A stretch of DNA of 64,000 bases from Microcella alkaliphila. Its GTDB lineage: Bacteria > Actinomycetota > Actinomycetes > Actinomycetales > Microbacteriaceae. This document shows positions 7,750-15,922 of this stretch, piece by piece; position 1 is the stretch's first letter, and the number at the start of each line of letters is the position of its first letter. The notes under the pieces were generated by a model, which saw only the letters and a program-made list of their open reading frames with translations, searched no databases and was not told where the DNA came from. The stretch covers positions 1,612,001-1,676,000 of the forward strand of contig NZ_AP017315.1 in NCBI RefSeq assembly GCF_002355395.1, written 5' to 3'. Both the position numbers and the translations under genes were made by a program.

Positions 7750-7972
7750 CGGAGGCCTCCTCGGCGAGCGCTGTTCTGATTTCGTTGGGGGTTGCGAAGC
7801 GGCGGTAGTTGGGTCGTGCGATGTCGGTGTGGGTGATGCCGTAGGGCTTGAGTACCTCGTTGAGTTCGTCGCTGTGGTCGCGGATGAAGTCGTCGATGGC
7901 GTTGGCGGCTTCGCGTTCGAGTTCGACGGTGAGGGGTTCGTAGGCGACGATGACGGGGCGGGGTGTGGTCAT
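7742..7972 (-). CDS. 76-residue phage protein
   Basis: Starts MTTPRPVIVAYEPLTVELE at 7972. Acidic and helical (REAANAIDDFIRDHSDELNEVLKPYG), ends LAEEASDG. Shares the MTT start context with several neighbours. No recognised domain; supported by coupling to the genes on each side. Confidence 0.65.
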   Translation of the reverse strand: MTTPRPVIVAYEPLTVELEREAANAIDDFIRDHSDELNEVLKPYGITHTDIARPNYRRFATPNEIRTALAEEASDG

Positions 7973-7975
7973 TGG

Positions 7976-8269
7976 TTAGCCTCCGAGGATCCAGCGCCAC
8001 ACCATGACGATGAGGGCGATGACGGATGTGATGACGCTGCCGGCGATGAGGATGGTTATGAGGGCGCCGATCGTGTAACCGATGCGGGTGCCGATCGAGC
8101 GCGTACGGGCAGGGCGGCGCCAGCGGGCCGACACGTCGCTCGACGTCGACGGCACCGGGATGAGGTGCAAGTAGTTCTGCGCGAGGTTGTCAGCCGCATC
8201 GGGAGTCATGACGTTGTCGCGGACTGCGCGGCGCAGCCAGGCAGGCCAGGTGGGGCGGGTGGTGGTCAT
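7976..8269 (-). CDS. Small phage membrane protein
   Basis: 97 residues from the ATG at 8269, which overlaps the previous stop. The N-terminal half is soluble (WLRRAVRDNVMTPDAADNLAQNYLHLIP) and a basic stretch (ARWRRPARTRSIGTR) precedes one or two hydrophobic segments (IGYTIGALITILIAGSVITSVIALIVMVW) near the C-terminus. This suggests an inner-membrane protein with a cytoplasmic N-terminus. Role unknown; prophage proteins of this type often act in superinfection exclusion or lysis control, which is only a possibility here. Confidence 0.65.
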   Translation of the reverse strand: MTTTRPTWPAWLRRAVRDNVMTPDAADNLAQNYLHLIPVPSTSSDVSARWRRPARTRSIGTRIGYTIGALITILIAGSVITSVIALIVMVWRWILGG

Positions 8270-8448
8270 GCGGGGTGGTCCTTCCGGTGGGTGCGGGTTC
8301 GGCGGATGTCGTCGATGTGCCAGCGGCGGGGTCTGCCGTGGTCGTGGCGCCACCCTTCGGAGGCGGCGATGTTGCGGGCGGTTTTCACGGACACGCCGAG
8401 CATCAGGGCGGCTGCGGCCGCGTTGAGATACCGGTCGTCATGGGTCAT
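8266..8448 (-). CDS. Small HTH DNA-binding protein
   Basis: 60 residues from the ATG at 8448, coupled to both neighbours. The sequence LNAAAAALMLGVSVKTARNIAASEGWRHDHGRPRRWHIDDIRR has the helix-turn-helix of MerR/excisionase-like proteins (GVSVKTARNIA as turn and recognition helix), with a basic wing. It could be a transcription regulator or a recombination directionality factor. Confidence 0.7.
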   Translation of the reverse strand: MTHDDRYLNAAAAALMLGVSVKTARNIAASEGWRHDHGRPRRWHIDDIRRTRTHRKDHPA

Positions 8449-9182
8449 ACCGTCGGGGTCCAGGCGGTGACGAGCTCGTCCCACTGGGAGGGCGCATACG
8501 AGGTGTGGTCGCGGTCGGCGGTGCAGACGATGCGGGACGGGGTCGCATGGTCGTCGGACGCGAGGATCGCGGCCAGGGGTGATTCGCACAGGACGGGCCC
8601 GTAGTCGGTCTCGAGGACGACATCGCGGCAGCGGATCGCCTCACCGTCCCGCTCGAGCAGCACACGGCGGACCGGCGTCGTCGACAGGGCGGCCTCCACG
8701 CGACGCAGCAGACCCTTCATCGAGTCGAGCACGTCCGGGCCGAGCTCCGGATAACGGCCCAGCCAGCCGCCATGCCGGCGCGCGATGACCGTCAGCTGCA
8801 GCTCCGGCCGATCGTTGAGGGTGAACCCGTACGACTGACCCGCCGGCATGACCCGCTCGCGGATGACGGTGCGCGCCAGGAACCCGGCGTAGTCGTCCGC
8901 CTGGGATGCGACCGGCGTCGCCGCTGGATTCCACGCCGCCGACACGTCGCGCGGCTCTCCCCCACCGGACGGGCGCGCCGTGTATGACCGGTGCGTCGTG
9001 ACCCGCAACGTCGACCTCCGCAACGGCACCATCAGCTCAGCGACCTGCGCCAGCGTGCGGGTCAGCTCGTTCACGTGCTGCGGGCACAGATCCGCCGCCG
9101 GCACCGGCGTGCGAGCGCATGCGGGAACCATGCACTCAGACGACGTCGACGCCGACACGTGCGCTGGATACCCCTGCAACAT
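8445..9182 (-). CDS. Phage protein with N-terminal Cys/His motif
   Basis: 245 residues from the ATG at 9182 (TGATG overlap). The N-terminus contains CMVPACARTPVPAADLCPQH, a compact Cys-x4-Cys ... Cys-x2-His pattern that may bind zinc. It is followed by a helical region (VNELTRTLAQVAELMVPL) and a larger mixed region with ILASDDHATPSRIVCTADRDHTSY. No family recognised by eye. Similar zinc-finger-headed proteins of this size are common in actinophage early regions. Confidence 0.65.
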   Translation of the reverse strand: MLQGYPAHVSASTSSECMVPACARTPVPAADLCPQHVNELTRTLAQVAELMVPLRRSTLRVTTHRSYTARPSGGGEPRDVSAAWNPAATPVASQADDYAGFLARTVIRERVMPAGQSYGFTLNDRPELQLTVIARRHGGWLGRYPELGPDVLDSMKGLLRRVEAALSTTPVRRVLLERDGEAIRCRDVVLETDYGPVLCESPLAAILASDDHATPSRIVCTADRDHTSYAPSQWDELVTAWTPTV

Positions 9183-9442
9183 CAGCGACCCCCGAAGCCT
9201 GCGCTGAACGCACGGTTCATCGCCACGTTCAGGCGGTAGAAGGCACGAGCGAGCTCGCGGATCTGCGACTGACGGGAGCGGAGCGCTGCAGGCCGAGCCC
9301 ACAGAACACGTTGGTCCAGCCGAAAGGATGCCTCGTCGAAACGGTCCATCGCTCGAAGCAGGATCGGCGCGATCGCCGCCTCCACATCAACACGACGTGA
9401 TCCGGCGAGCGCCGTGCTCCTCAAATCGGGGGTGTGGGTCAT
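9182..9442 (-). CDS. 86-residue phage protein
   Basis: Starts MTHTPDLRSTALAGSRRVDVEAA at 9442 after a purine-rich GGAGACC site in the gap behind the upstream stop. Helical, basic (FRLDQRVLWARPAALRSRQSQIRELARAFYRLNVAMNRAF). No recognised domain. Coupled to the next gene by TGATG. Confidence 0.62.
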   Translation of the reverse strand: MTHTPDLRSTALAGSRRVDVEAAIAPILLRAMDRFDEASFRLDQRVLWARPAALRSRQSQIRELARAFYRLNVAMNRAFSAGFGGR

Positions 9443-9454
9443 GGTGGGGGTCTC

Positions 9455-9586
9455 CTAGTAGCAGGTGTCGCAGGTGCAGTGGGGGCGGGAACCGGATTGG
9501 CAGTGGGGTGAGGGGTCGTGGTTGGGGGTCATGGGGCCGCCGGTGTCGCAGACGGTGCAGTCGGGGTCGAAGTTGCGGCGGGTCAT
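9455..9586 (-). CDS. 43-residue Cys-rich phage protein
   Basis: Starts MTRRNFDPDCTVCDTGGPM at 9586 and ends HCTCDTCY with a TAG stop. It contains CTVC, CQ, HCTC and CDTC, enough for one or two zinc sites. A GGAG directly after its stop serves the next gene. Very short but with clear cysteine spacing. It lies beside the start of a plus-strand gene. Confidence 0.6.
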   Translation of the reverse strand: MTRRNFDPDCTVCDTGGPMTPNHDPSPHCQSGSRPHCTCDTCY

Positions 9587-9604
9587 GCGGCGAGCGCCGG
9601 TGAG

Positions 9605-9610
9605 TAGAGT
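9605..9610 (+). promoter_or_regulatory. Leaderless -10 element for the 9617 gene
   Basis: TAGAGT, fitting the actinobacterial -10 pattern TANNNT, lies exactly 6 nt before the GTG at 9617. This is the spacing at which the transcript begins at the start codon. No good -35 is visible and no ribosome binding site precedes the GTG, which supports a leaderless mRNA. Confidence 0.55.
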
Positions 9611-9616
9611 TCGGTT

Positions 9617-10186
9617 GTGGATGTGACTGAGGTTGCGGGTGTCAATTGGCCTTCGGTCTGGGTTACGGCGGGGGCTGCGGCAGTCACGGCGTTTGTTGGC
9701 GCCGCCACGGCTCCGCTAGTCAAGAGCTGGCAGGAGCGTCGCCGCGAGCTTGTTGCGTTGCGGCTTCCGTGGGTCGGCTTCTCGAAGCGGAGGCTCGAGG
9801 GGTTCTTTTTCCCCGCCCACTGGGAGTCGTATCCGCTGAGGGACCACCTGGATGACGAGTACTTGGTTGAGGAGCCGCCCGAGGAATTGATCGGGCTAGA
9901 TCCGCACGCGCGACCGTTCTGGCAGTGGATGTGCCGGCGCGTTGACGAGCTTTGGTCCGTGGAGGCGTACGTCCGAGAAGAGAACTCCCACCGCCCGGAT
10001 GACCGCCTCCTGCAGGTGTCGCGACGTGATGTTGAGAGGCTTCGCGATGTGCTTGAGCAGTGGGGTCGCGCGGCTCGCCTCACGGGTCCCATTGCGCTGC
10101 GTGTGCGGGAAATTCCGTTCGCCGTCAGGCGATGGTGGCGAAGGTTGCAGCACTGGCGGATCATGCGGCGGCCGATCGGCTGGTAA
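9617..10186 (+). CDS. Plus-strand prophage gene, membrane-anchored protein
   Basis: 189 residues, GTG start. One N-terminal hydrophobic segment (VWVTAGAAAVTAFVGAATAPLV, about residues 14-35) is followed by a basic/aromatic cytoplasmic part with many Trp and Arg residues (WQERRREL, FFFPAHWESYPLRDH). No family recognised. It is one of two genes in the right half of the prophage transcribed against the others, has its own leaderless promoter, and overlaps the convergent helicase gene by 26 bp. This is the usual setting of genes expressed from a lysogen. Confidence 0.7.
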   Translation: MDVTEVAGVNWPSVWVTAGAAAVTAFVGAATAPLVKSWQERRRELVALRLPWVGFSKRRLEGFFFPAHWESYPLRDHLDDEYLVEEPPEELIGLDPHARPFWQWMCRRVDELWSVEAYVREENSHRPDDRLLQVSRRDVERLRDVLEQWGRAARLTGPIALRVREIPFAVRRWWRRLQHWRIMRRPIGW

Positions 10187-11912
10187 CCGGTCCGAGGATG
10201 CTTTCGGCGAGGCGGCGTGCGCGGCCGGTGTCGATGGTGGCGTTGCCGAGGAGCTTGCCGTCGGGTGAGACGATCGGTTCAGCCTGCTGCCGCTTGACCT
10301 GAAGGACTTCGAGGAGGGCGGGGTCGGAGCCCTCGGTCGAGTGGAGGAAGTAGGCGACGGGTGGGTCGTCGCCCATTCCGTCGCGGCGGAGCCGGCCGAT
10401 GGCTTGCTCGTGTACTTGGGGGGACCAGTCGAGTTCGCCGAACACTGCGACGCGGGCAACCTTCTGGAGACCGTCAACGCCGGCGCCCGAGCGGAGCGAC
10501 ATGATGAGGATGCGGCACTGGTCGTCGCGGTCGTCGTCGAGCGGTTCGGAGAACGCGTCGATCGCAGCTTGCTTCTGCTTCGGGGTCTCGGAGCCGGTGT
10601 AGAGGCGGGGGTTGAAGTCCTTGAGGCGGTCGAGCCAGATGTCGTAGACGTCGCGGTGCCAGCCGAACAGGACGACGCGTTCCTCAGAGTCGAGGAGCAT
10701 GCGGACGACGTCGGCGACGTGCGGGGCTTTGTCGACGCCGGTGGCGCGGCGCAGCTGCCAGTCGATCTCGCCGCCGGCTTGCCACTTCTCTTGGTTGGTG
10801 GCGTCGTCGGAGAGGATGCGCTCGGCGAGGCGGCGGACGGATTCGGCGACGTCGGCGAGGGCCTTGTGGTCGGAGTCGACGACCATGGGGACCTTGACGG
10901 TCTTTGGGAGTGAGCGGCCGACGTCTTTGCGGGTGCGGCCGAGCATGAGGCCGTGCTCGCGGAGGTGGGCGCCGAGCGCGGCTGGGTCGGCGACGACGGC
11001 GTTCTGAGATACGAACGTGGACACCCATTCGCGGGTGAACTCTTCGCGGGTGCCAAGGGCGTCCGGGGCGAGAATGTCGTAGAGGTTCCAGATCTCGCCG
11101 CCGTAGTTGTGCACGGGGGTGGCGGTGAGGCCGAGGACGTACTCGGCGGTCTGGGTGAGGCGAGCTGCGGCGGCGCCCTTTACGGTGACGGTGCCGCGTC
11201 GGAGGTCCTGCACCTCGTCGAAGATCACCGTGCGGATCCGACCGGCGAGGTGGTACGCCCAACCCTCGAGCTTCGAGTAGGGCACGATGAGGACGTCGGG
11301 GAGGTCCTCGACGGCATATTTCGGCGGGAATGCGGTCTTCTTCGCGACGTCGTAGGTGAACGTCGGGAAGGCCTCTTGGAGCTCTGTCACCCAACGGGGC
11401 GGGAGGTGCGTCGGCGGGACGACCAGGGCGGGACGCGCGTCGGCGTGATTGACCGCCAGCAGCCCAGTGAACGTCTTCCCCAGCCCGACCTCATCGGTGA
11501 GGATCAGACGGCGGGTCGCGCGTAGCAGCTGCACGGCGGCGAGCTGGTACTCGCGCGGCGTCTTCGCGGGCTCGTGCTCGAGCTGCAGCGTCACCGGACC
11601 GCCACTACGGAGCTGCTCGACCGCCTCGCGAGCTCGAGCATGTTGTGCCGCGCCCTCGGCGAGCGCCGCAGCGTCGTCGGGTCGTTCGGGGGTGAGGGGG
11701 TAGCGGTCCATGAACCAGGTGAGGTCGGTGCATACCTCTGGGGTGTGGGTCATGGTGACCTGCTCGGTGCGGGTGTGTCCGATGCGGCCGAAGATGCGGC
11801 GGGCGCGCATGCGGACGTCGGGTTCGAGGGTGAGGTACCAGGTGGGTCGGCCGGGGGTCATGGCTGTGGCTTCGGTGTGGCCGAGGGTGTAGGTGCCGTA
11901 GGTGCGGGTCAT
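10161..11912 (-). CDS. SNF2-type (SF2) DNA helicase of the prophage
   Basis: 583 residues from the ATG at 11912, coupled (ATAG overlap) to the upstream nuclease-like gene. SF2 motifs are present in order: ILTDEVGLGKTFTG (Walker A), VIFDEVQDL (DExx box), LGLTATPVHNYGG (motif III), and in the C-terminal helicase domain VVLFGWHRDV, ILIMSLRSGAGVDGLQ and QAIGRLRRDG (motif VI Arg finger). It belongs to the Snf2-like helicases used by phages in replication or recombination. The N-terminal about 130 residues are unassigned. Confidence 0.88.
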   Translation of the reverse strand: MTRTYGTYTLGHTEATAMTPGRPTWYLTLEPDVRMRARRIFGRIGHTRTEQVTMTHTPEVCTDLTWFMDRYPLTPERPDDAAALAEGAAQHARAREAVEQLRSGGPVTLQLEHEPAKTPREYQLAAVQLLRATRRLILTDEVGLGKTFTGLLAVNHADARPALVVPPTHLPPRWVTELQEAFPTFTYDVAKKTAFPPKYAVEDLPDVLIVPYSKLEGWAYHLAGRIRTVIFDEVQDLRRGTVTVKGAAAARLTQTAEYVLGLTATPVHNYGGEIWNLYDILAPDALGTREEFTREWVSTFVSQNAVVADPAALGAHLREHGLMLGRTRKDVGRSLPKTVKVPMVVDSDHKALADVAESVRRLAERILSDDATNQEKWQAGGEIDWQLRRATGVDKAPHVADVVRMLLDSEERVVLFGWHRDVYDIWLDRLKDFNPRLYTGSETPKQKQAAIDAFSEPLDDDRDDQCRILIMSLRSGAGVDGLQKVARVAVFGELDWSPQVHEQAIGRLRRDGMGDDPPVAYFLHSTEGSDPALLEVLQVKRQQAEPIVSPDGKLLGNATIDTGRARRLAESILGPVTSRSAAA

Positions 11913-12292
11913 AGGCCGGCCTCGAGGAGGGGGTGCACGGCGACGGGGATGTCGTTGATGGTGTGCGGGATGCGGGTGTGGCTTGCGCGTGTGGTGACGA
12001 GGATGAGGGCGTCGATCGCGGGTGAGGCGGCGTAGCGGGTCAGCTGACGCTCCACCGTGGAGAGGTTGCCTTTGATCTTCACTTCGATGCCGAACCGCAG
12101 GACGGGGAGGTAAATGTCGATGCGGTCGGCGCCGCTGAGCTCGACCTCCCGCTGGACGGTGTAGCCGCGCTCGGTGAGGTGGTCGGCGATCGCACGTTGC
12201 AGGTCCGCCTCGTTCGTGTAGGTCGGGCGCAGTGTGGAGAGGGCGCCGACCAGTGCAGCGACGGCGAGGCCTGTGGCGGCGGAGGCGGTCAT
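11909..12292 (-). CDS. PD-(D/E)XK-like nuclease-fold protein
   Basis: 127 residues. The central segment TERGYTVQREVELSGADRIDIYLPVLRFGIEVKIKG matches the restriction-like nuclease core (Asp in DRIDIYL, then the E-x-K of FGIEVKIKG), followed by a helix with TVERQLTRYA. An N-terminal helix (NEADLQRAIADHLTERG) is typical of VRR-NUC and related phage proteins. It overlaps both the helicase start and the ParB-like gene, suggesting the three act together. The fold call is from motifs only. Confidence 0.7.
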   Translation of the reverse strand: MTASAATGLAVAALVGALSTLRPTYTNEADLQRAIADHLTERGYTVQREVELSGADRIDIYLPVLRFGIEVKIKGNLSTVERQLTRYAASPAIDALILVTTRASHTRIPHTINDIPVAVHPLLEAGL

Positions 12293-13209
12293 TTCTTCGC
12301 CTTCGCGGCCTTCGCGGCCTCTTCGACGTCGGAGAGGGTGTAGCCCCAGCCGGACAGCCAAGCGAGGTAGTTCGGCGTGAGTGAGTGGTCCCAGCCCTTC
12401 TTGGCGTACTCGTACTGGCCCTCGATCGCGGCGATCGCGTGGGCGAGGCACATGTGGGCGGCGCGGGTCGGGTTCTCCTTGAGCCACTTGAGGCGGTCGG
12501 ATCGGATGTCGAGCAGCTGCTCGGTGAAGGAGCGGATCCGGTAGTCCTCCACTCCCCCACGAGCGAGGAAATGCGCGACGAATCCCTCCCACGCGGCGGG
12601 CGGCTCCTTTTCGGCGAGAAGGTTTTTGACGAACTCGACGCGGACGACGGTCGCGGTCGACCAGGCCTTGTTGTTCTCGCGGGCGAGTTTGCGGCGGGCC
12701 TTCTCGTCGTCGTCGATCGCGCCGCCGGCGGTGGCCGTCGCGCGGCCGCGCACGAAGTGGCCGTTCGCCTTCCAGTCGGTGCAGACGGGAGTGATGTTCG
12801 CGACGGCCGATCGTGTGCCTTCCTGGGACCAGTCGTAGCCGGCGCGCACGATCACGGCGTGACCAGGGCACGTTGCGTGCTTCTCTGCGTCGAACCGTGT
12901 GTACTTCGCGGCGCCTTCGGCGGTGGCGGACAGTTCGTCGAGGTACTTCTCGGGGCCCTTGTGCTCGTACCGGTCAAATGCAGCGATGACGCGGGCGCCT
13001 GCCTGCTCGAGCTCGGCGAGCGCCGCGGCGATCACTTCGCGTTCTTGGCGTTCCTGCCGGCGGCGCTGGATCAGGTGAGCGAACTGTCCAGGGTTGGTCG
13101 CGGCGACGTCCGTGAGTTCGGCTGCGACGTCGGGATCGTCGTCGAACTCCAGGATCTCCGCGGCGAGGTCGAGGGGGACGTTTTTCTCGATCGCGGCGGC
13201 CGCGTGGGG
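12289..13209 (-). pseudogene. ParB-like gene, 3' part (cut by IS256-family element)
   Basis: The reading frame continues from the 5' part when the element and one 8-bp target copy are removed: AASPHA then AAAIEKNVPLDLAAEILEFDDDP. The remaining 307 codons include HLIQRRRQERQEREV and a C-terminal region with CPGHAVIVRAGYDWSQEGTRS and CLAHAIAAIEGQYEYAKKG. The restored protein would be 454 residues. An internal ATG at 13035 could still allow a 248-residue fragment to be made. The function of the C-terminal region is unknown. Confidence 0.85.
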
Positions 13210-14587
13210 GGGAGTGTCCGTTAAACGGTGTGTGAGGTCCGGCGGTTTTCAGTGATTGGTTCTGTCGAACCGTCCGGCGAAGGTGATCGCGAACGCGTTG
13301 AGCGCGGGCTTCCACCTGATCGCCCAGCGTGCCCTGCCGCCCCCGGTGGGGTCAAGTGACCGGGTCACAAGGTAGAGACACTTCAGCGCCGCGGCCTCGT
13401 TCGGGAAGTGTCCGCGGGCGCGGACCGCTCGCCGGTAGCGGGCATTGATCGACTCGATCGCGTTGGTCGTGCAGATCACCTTTCGGATCTCGACGTCGTA
13501 CTCGAGGAACGGCACGAACTCGGCCCACGCGTTCTCCCATAGCTGCACGATCGCCGGATACCTGCCGCCCCACTCGGCCGCGAACTCGGCGAACCGGTCC
13601 CGGGCCGCAGCCTCGGACGGGGCTGTGTAGACGGGTCGGAGTCCCTTCACGATCGCGTCACGGTGCTGGCGGCCGGCGTAGCGGAAGCTGTTGCGGATCA
13701 GGTGCACGATGCACTGCTGCACGACCGTCCGCTCCCAGGTGGTATTGATCGCTTCGGGGAGTCCCTTCAGCCCGTCGCAGACGGCGATGAACACGTCCTC
13801 GACGCCACGGTTCTTCAGCTCGGTGAACACCTGCAGCCAGAACCTCGCGCCTTCTGCGCCGTCGCCGGCCCAGATCCCGAGGATGTCGCGTTCCCCGTGC
13901 ACGGTGACGCCCATGACGACGTAGAACGGGGTGTTGCGGACCTGCCCGTCACGGACCTTGACGACGATCGCGTCGACGAAGATCACCGGGTAGATCGGGT
14001 CCAACGGTCGGGAGGACCATTCCGCGAGCTCACCGGCCACCTTCTCCGTGATCCGGCTGATGGTGTCTTTGGAGACCTTCGCGTCGTAGACCTCGTCGAA
14101 GTGCGCGGCGATCTCCCCGGTCGTGAGTCCGCGGGCGCTGAGCGACAGCACGATCTGATCGATCCCGTCCAGGCGACGCTTCCGCTTGGGGACGATCACC
14201 GGTTCGAACGACCCGTCGCGATCCCGGGGGACCTCGATCTCCACGGGGCCGATCTCGGTGAGAACCGTCTTCGTCCGTGTCCCGTTGCGCATGTTCGACC
14301 CGGCAGGCGTCCCGCCATGCTGGTGCCCGAGATGCTCGGTCAGCTCCGCGTTCAACGCCGTCTCGAGGACGTTCTTCGTGAGCTGGTTCAGCAGCCCTCC
14401 CGGGCCGACCAGGCTCACGCCCTGCTCCTTCGCCTGCGCGAGCAACCGCTCGGCAAGGTCCTTCTGATCGATAATCTCTCCCGTCACGGGATCGATCATC
14501 GCGTCTTCCAACAACTCGGTCGTGTCAGCCACGGCCGTCTCCTTTCGGATCAGGCCGGACCCCACACACCGTTATTCAGACAGTCCC
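13210..14587. mobile_element. IS256-family insertion sequence with 8-bp target duplication
   Basis: About 1378 bp, flanked by GCGTGGGG at 13202-13209 and 14588-14595. The ends form imperfect inverted repeats: the left reads GGGAGTGTCCG and then ACGGTGTGTGAGGTCC, the reverse complement of the right reads GGGACTGTCTG and then ACGGTGTGTGGGGTCC. It contains one transposase gene. Because the target begins and ends in G-runs, the exact boundary may shift by one or two bases. Confidence 0.9.
13249..14532 (-). CDS. IS256-family transposase
   Basis: 427 residues from the GTG at 14532, chosen because an AAGGAG site precedes it. The mutator-type signature is clear: MRNGTRTKTVLTEIGPVEIEVPRDRDG near the N-terminus, catalytic Asp in YPVIFVDAIVVKVRD, second Asp in VFIAVCDGLKGLPEAI, and Glu in CTTNAIESINARYRR. 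It appears intact, so the element may be active. Confidence 0.95.
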   Translation of the reverse strand: MADTTELLEDAMIDPVTGEIIDQKDLAERLLAQAKEQGVSLVGPGGLLNQLTKNVLETALNAELTEHLGHQHGGTPAGSNMRNGTRTKTVLTEIGPVEIEVPRDRDGSFEPVIVPKRKRRLDGIDQIVLSLSARGLTTGEIAAHFDEVYDAKVSKDTISRITEKVAGELAEWSSRPLDPIYPVIFVDAIVVKVRDGQVRNTPFYVVMGVTVHGERDILGIWAGDGAEGARFWLQVFTELKNRGVEDVFIAVCDGLKGLPEAINTTWERTVVQQCIVHLIRNSFRYAGRQHRDAIVKGLRPVYTAPSEAAARDRFAEFAAEWGGRYPAIVQLWENAWAEFVPFLEYDVEIRKVICTTNAIESINARYRRAVRARGHFPNEAAALKCLYLVTRSLDPTGGGRARWAIRWKPALNAFAITFAGRFDRTNH

Positions 14588-15039
14588 GCGTGGGGGGACG
14601 CGGCGACCTTGAGGGCGGTTTCGACGCGCGCCTTCGGGGTCTTCGTCTTGCGGGCGATCTGGTCGGCGGAGACGTTGAGGTCGAAGAGGGTTTGGAAGGC
14701 GGCGGTGCGGTCGGCGTCGGTGAGCTGCTCGCGGTGTTCGTTGACGACGAGTTGGCGGATGATGCGGCCGGCGTCGTCGGCGAGGGGGTCGATCACGACG
14801 GCGGGGATGGTGTCGAGTTTCGCGTCGGTGGCGGCGAGGGTGCGGCGTTGTCCGTCGATGAGGCGGTAGCCGTCGTCGGTCTGCTCGACGATGACGGGCA
14901 CGACGACGCCGTCCTGCTTGACGGAGGCCCAGAAGCCTCGGTCGGTCTTGACGTTGCGGCGGATGTTGGCATCGACGCGGATGTCAGCGGGGTTGAGGTT
15001 GACGACGGTGAGGGTGGGGGTGGCGGTCTTGCCGGGCAT
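14588..15039 (-). pseudogene. ParB-like gene, 5' part (cut by IS256-family element)
   Basis: ATG at 15039 with an AAGGA site upstream. Residues about 8-100 match a ParB N-terminal/sulfiredoxin-like domain: NLNPADIRVDANIRRNVKTDRG, then QDGVVVPVIVEQTDDGYRLIDGQRRTLAA, and a helix-turn-helix-like ADQIARKTKTPKARVETAL. The frame is interrupted after KVAASPHA and reads GLSE and stop within the element. Phage ParB-like proteins can act in DNA binding, partition or as nucleases. This prophage has lost the intact form. Confidence 0.85.
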
Positions 15040-15049
15040 GGCGGGGTCC

Positions 15050-15334
15050 TTACTTCGTGTAGTGGGCGCGGGGGCCCTGGCGGGTGGCGAGGTGGTCGAT
15101 GATGCGGTGGGTGGTGATCGGGTCGGTCTGCAGCGCGATCTTGAGGTAGCCCTGCTTGGGGTCGACGAGGGTGGCGAGGATCTGCGTGTAGCGGGTGCGG
15201 GAGACGTGCAGCTGCTGGCGGATGGCTTTGTCGTTCTTGATGCCGAGGCGCGGGTGGGTGCGGGCGAAGTCGAGGATCTGCGCGACCGTCCACGACGGGG
15301 CGCCGGCGGTCGGCGCGGGTGTGTGGTCACGCAT
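15050..15334 (-). CDS. Phage HTH protein resembling DUF3263
   Basis: 94 residues. The core ILDFARTHPRLGIKNDKAIRQQLHVSRTRYTQILATLVDPKQGYLKIALQTDP resembles the DUF3263 domain of actinobacterial proteins: a helix-turn-helix in which an R-x-x-x-HVSRTRYTQIL recognition helix follows the aromatic turn. Likely DNA-binding. It ends 10 nt before the ParB-like gene starts. Confidence 0.65.
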   Translation of the reverse strand: MRDHTPAPTAGAPSWTVAQILDFARTHPRLGIKNDKAIRQQLHVSRTRYTQILATLVDPKQGYLKIALQTDPITTHRIIDHLATRQGPRAHYTK

Positions 15335-15569
15335 CGGGGCTCCACGGGTTCAGCTCGGCGACGTCGTCGCACAGGCGGCGGATCGCGGCGTCACCGAGCG
15401 GCGCCAGCGACACGCGCGGACGGGCGGGCCGGGGACGTTCGGTGGCCTCGAGGCGGGCGACGAGCTGCGGGAGCGTCTCGCGCGAGTGCGTGACGCGTTC
15501 GGCTTCGAGGTTCCGCTCCCACCGGGCACGCTCGGCGAGGACCGCTGCGGCGAGCGCCGGCCCGGTCAT
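15327..15569 (-). CDS. 80-residue phage protein
   Basis: Starts MTGPALAAAVLAERARWERNLEAERVTH at 15569 (ATGA overlap with the VRR-NUC gene). A charged helical protein rich in Arg and Ala with no recognised motif. Overlaps the following gene by 8 nt. Confidence 0.6.
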   Translation of the reverse strand: MTGPALAAAVLAERARWERNLEAERVTHSRETLPQLVARLEATERPRPARPRVSLAPLGDAAIRRLCDDVAELNPWSPDA

Positions 15570-15922
15570 GCTTCGCCTCGCAGCTGTGCCTCGATGCGGC
15601 CGGTGAAGTAGTCGATGGGGCGCCAGATGGAGGCGTTTTGGCCGGCGGCGGTGAGGTCGCGGATCCAGCCGTCTTGGGCGCGGCTGGTCTTGCCTGTCTG
15701 GGTCTTGAGCTCGCGCCAGAGGGTGAACTTGAGGCGGGGGTGGACGAGGACGAGGTCGGGGAAACCGGGTTGGCTGCGGCGTGAATCATGCGTGTGGTAG
15801 CAGCGCCAGCCGAGGGTGCCGGCGAGGCGGGTGACGACGTCCTGGAGTTGCTTCTCGGTCATCTGGTCGGCGCGCAGCTTCGCGTATGCGGCGGCGTCGA
15901 TCGACGCGGGCAGGGCGGTCAC
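15566..15922 (-). CDS. Phage VRR-NUC domain nuclease
   Basis: 118 residues from the GTG at 15922 (GTGA overlap with the upstream gene). The VRR-NUC pattern is visible: MTEKQLQDVVTRLAGTLGWRCYHTHDSRRSQPGFPDLVLVHPRLKFTLWRELKTQTGKTSRAQDGWIRDL, with PD in GFPDLVLV and E-x-K in RELKTQ. Stand-alone VRR-NUC proteins in phages are thought to be junction-type nucleases in recombination or replication. Confidence 0.85.
   Translation of the reverse strand: MTALPASIDAAAYAKLRADQMTEKQLQDVVTRLAGTLGWRCYHTHDSRRSQPGFPDLVLVHPRLKFTLWRELKTQTGKTSRAQDGWIRDLTAAGQNASIWRPIDYFTGRIEAQLRGEA

Noticed and set aside
9583..10164. Minus-strand frame over the 9617 gene
   Set aside because: Ser/Arg-rich without any motif, while the plus-strand frame has a clear membrane segment and a well-placed promoter.
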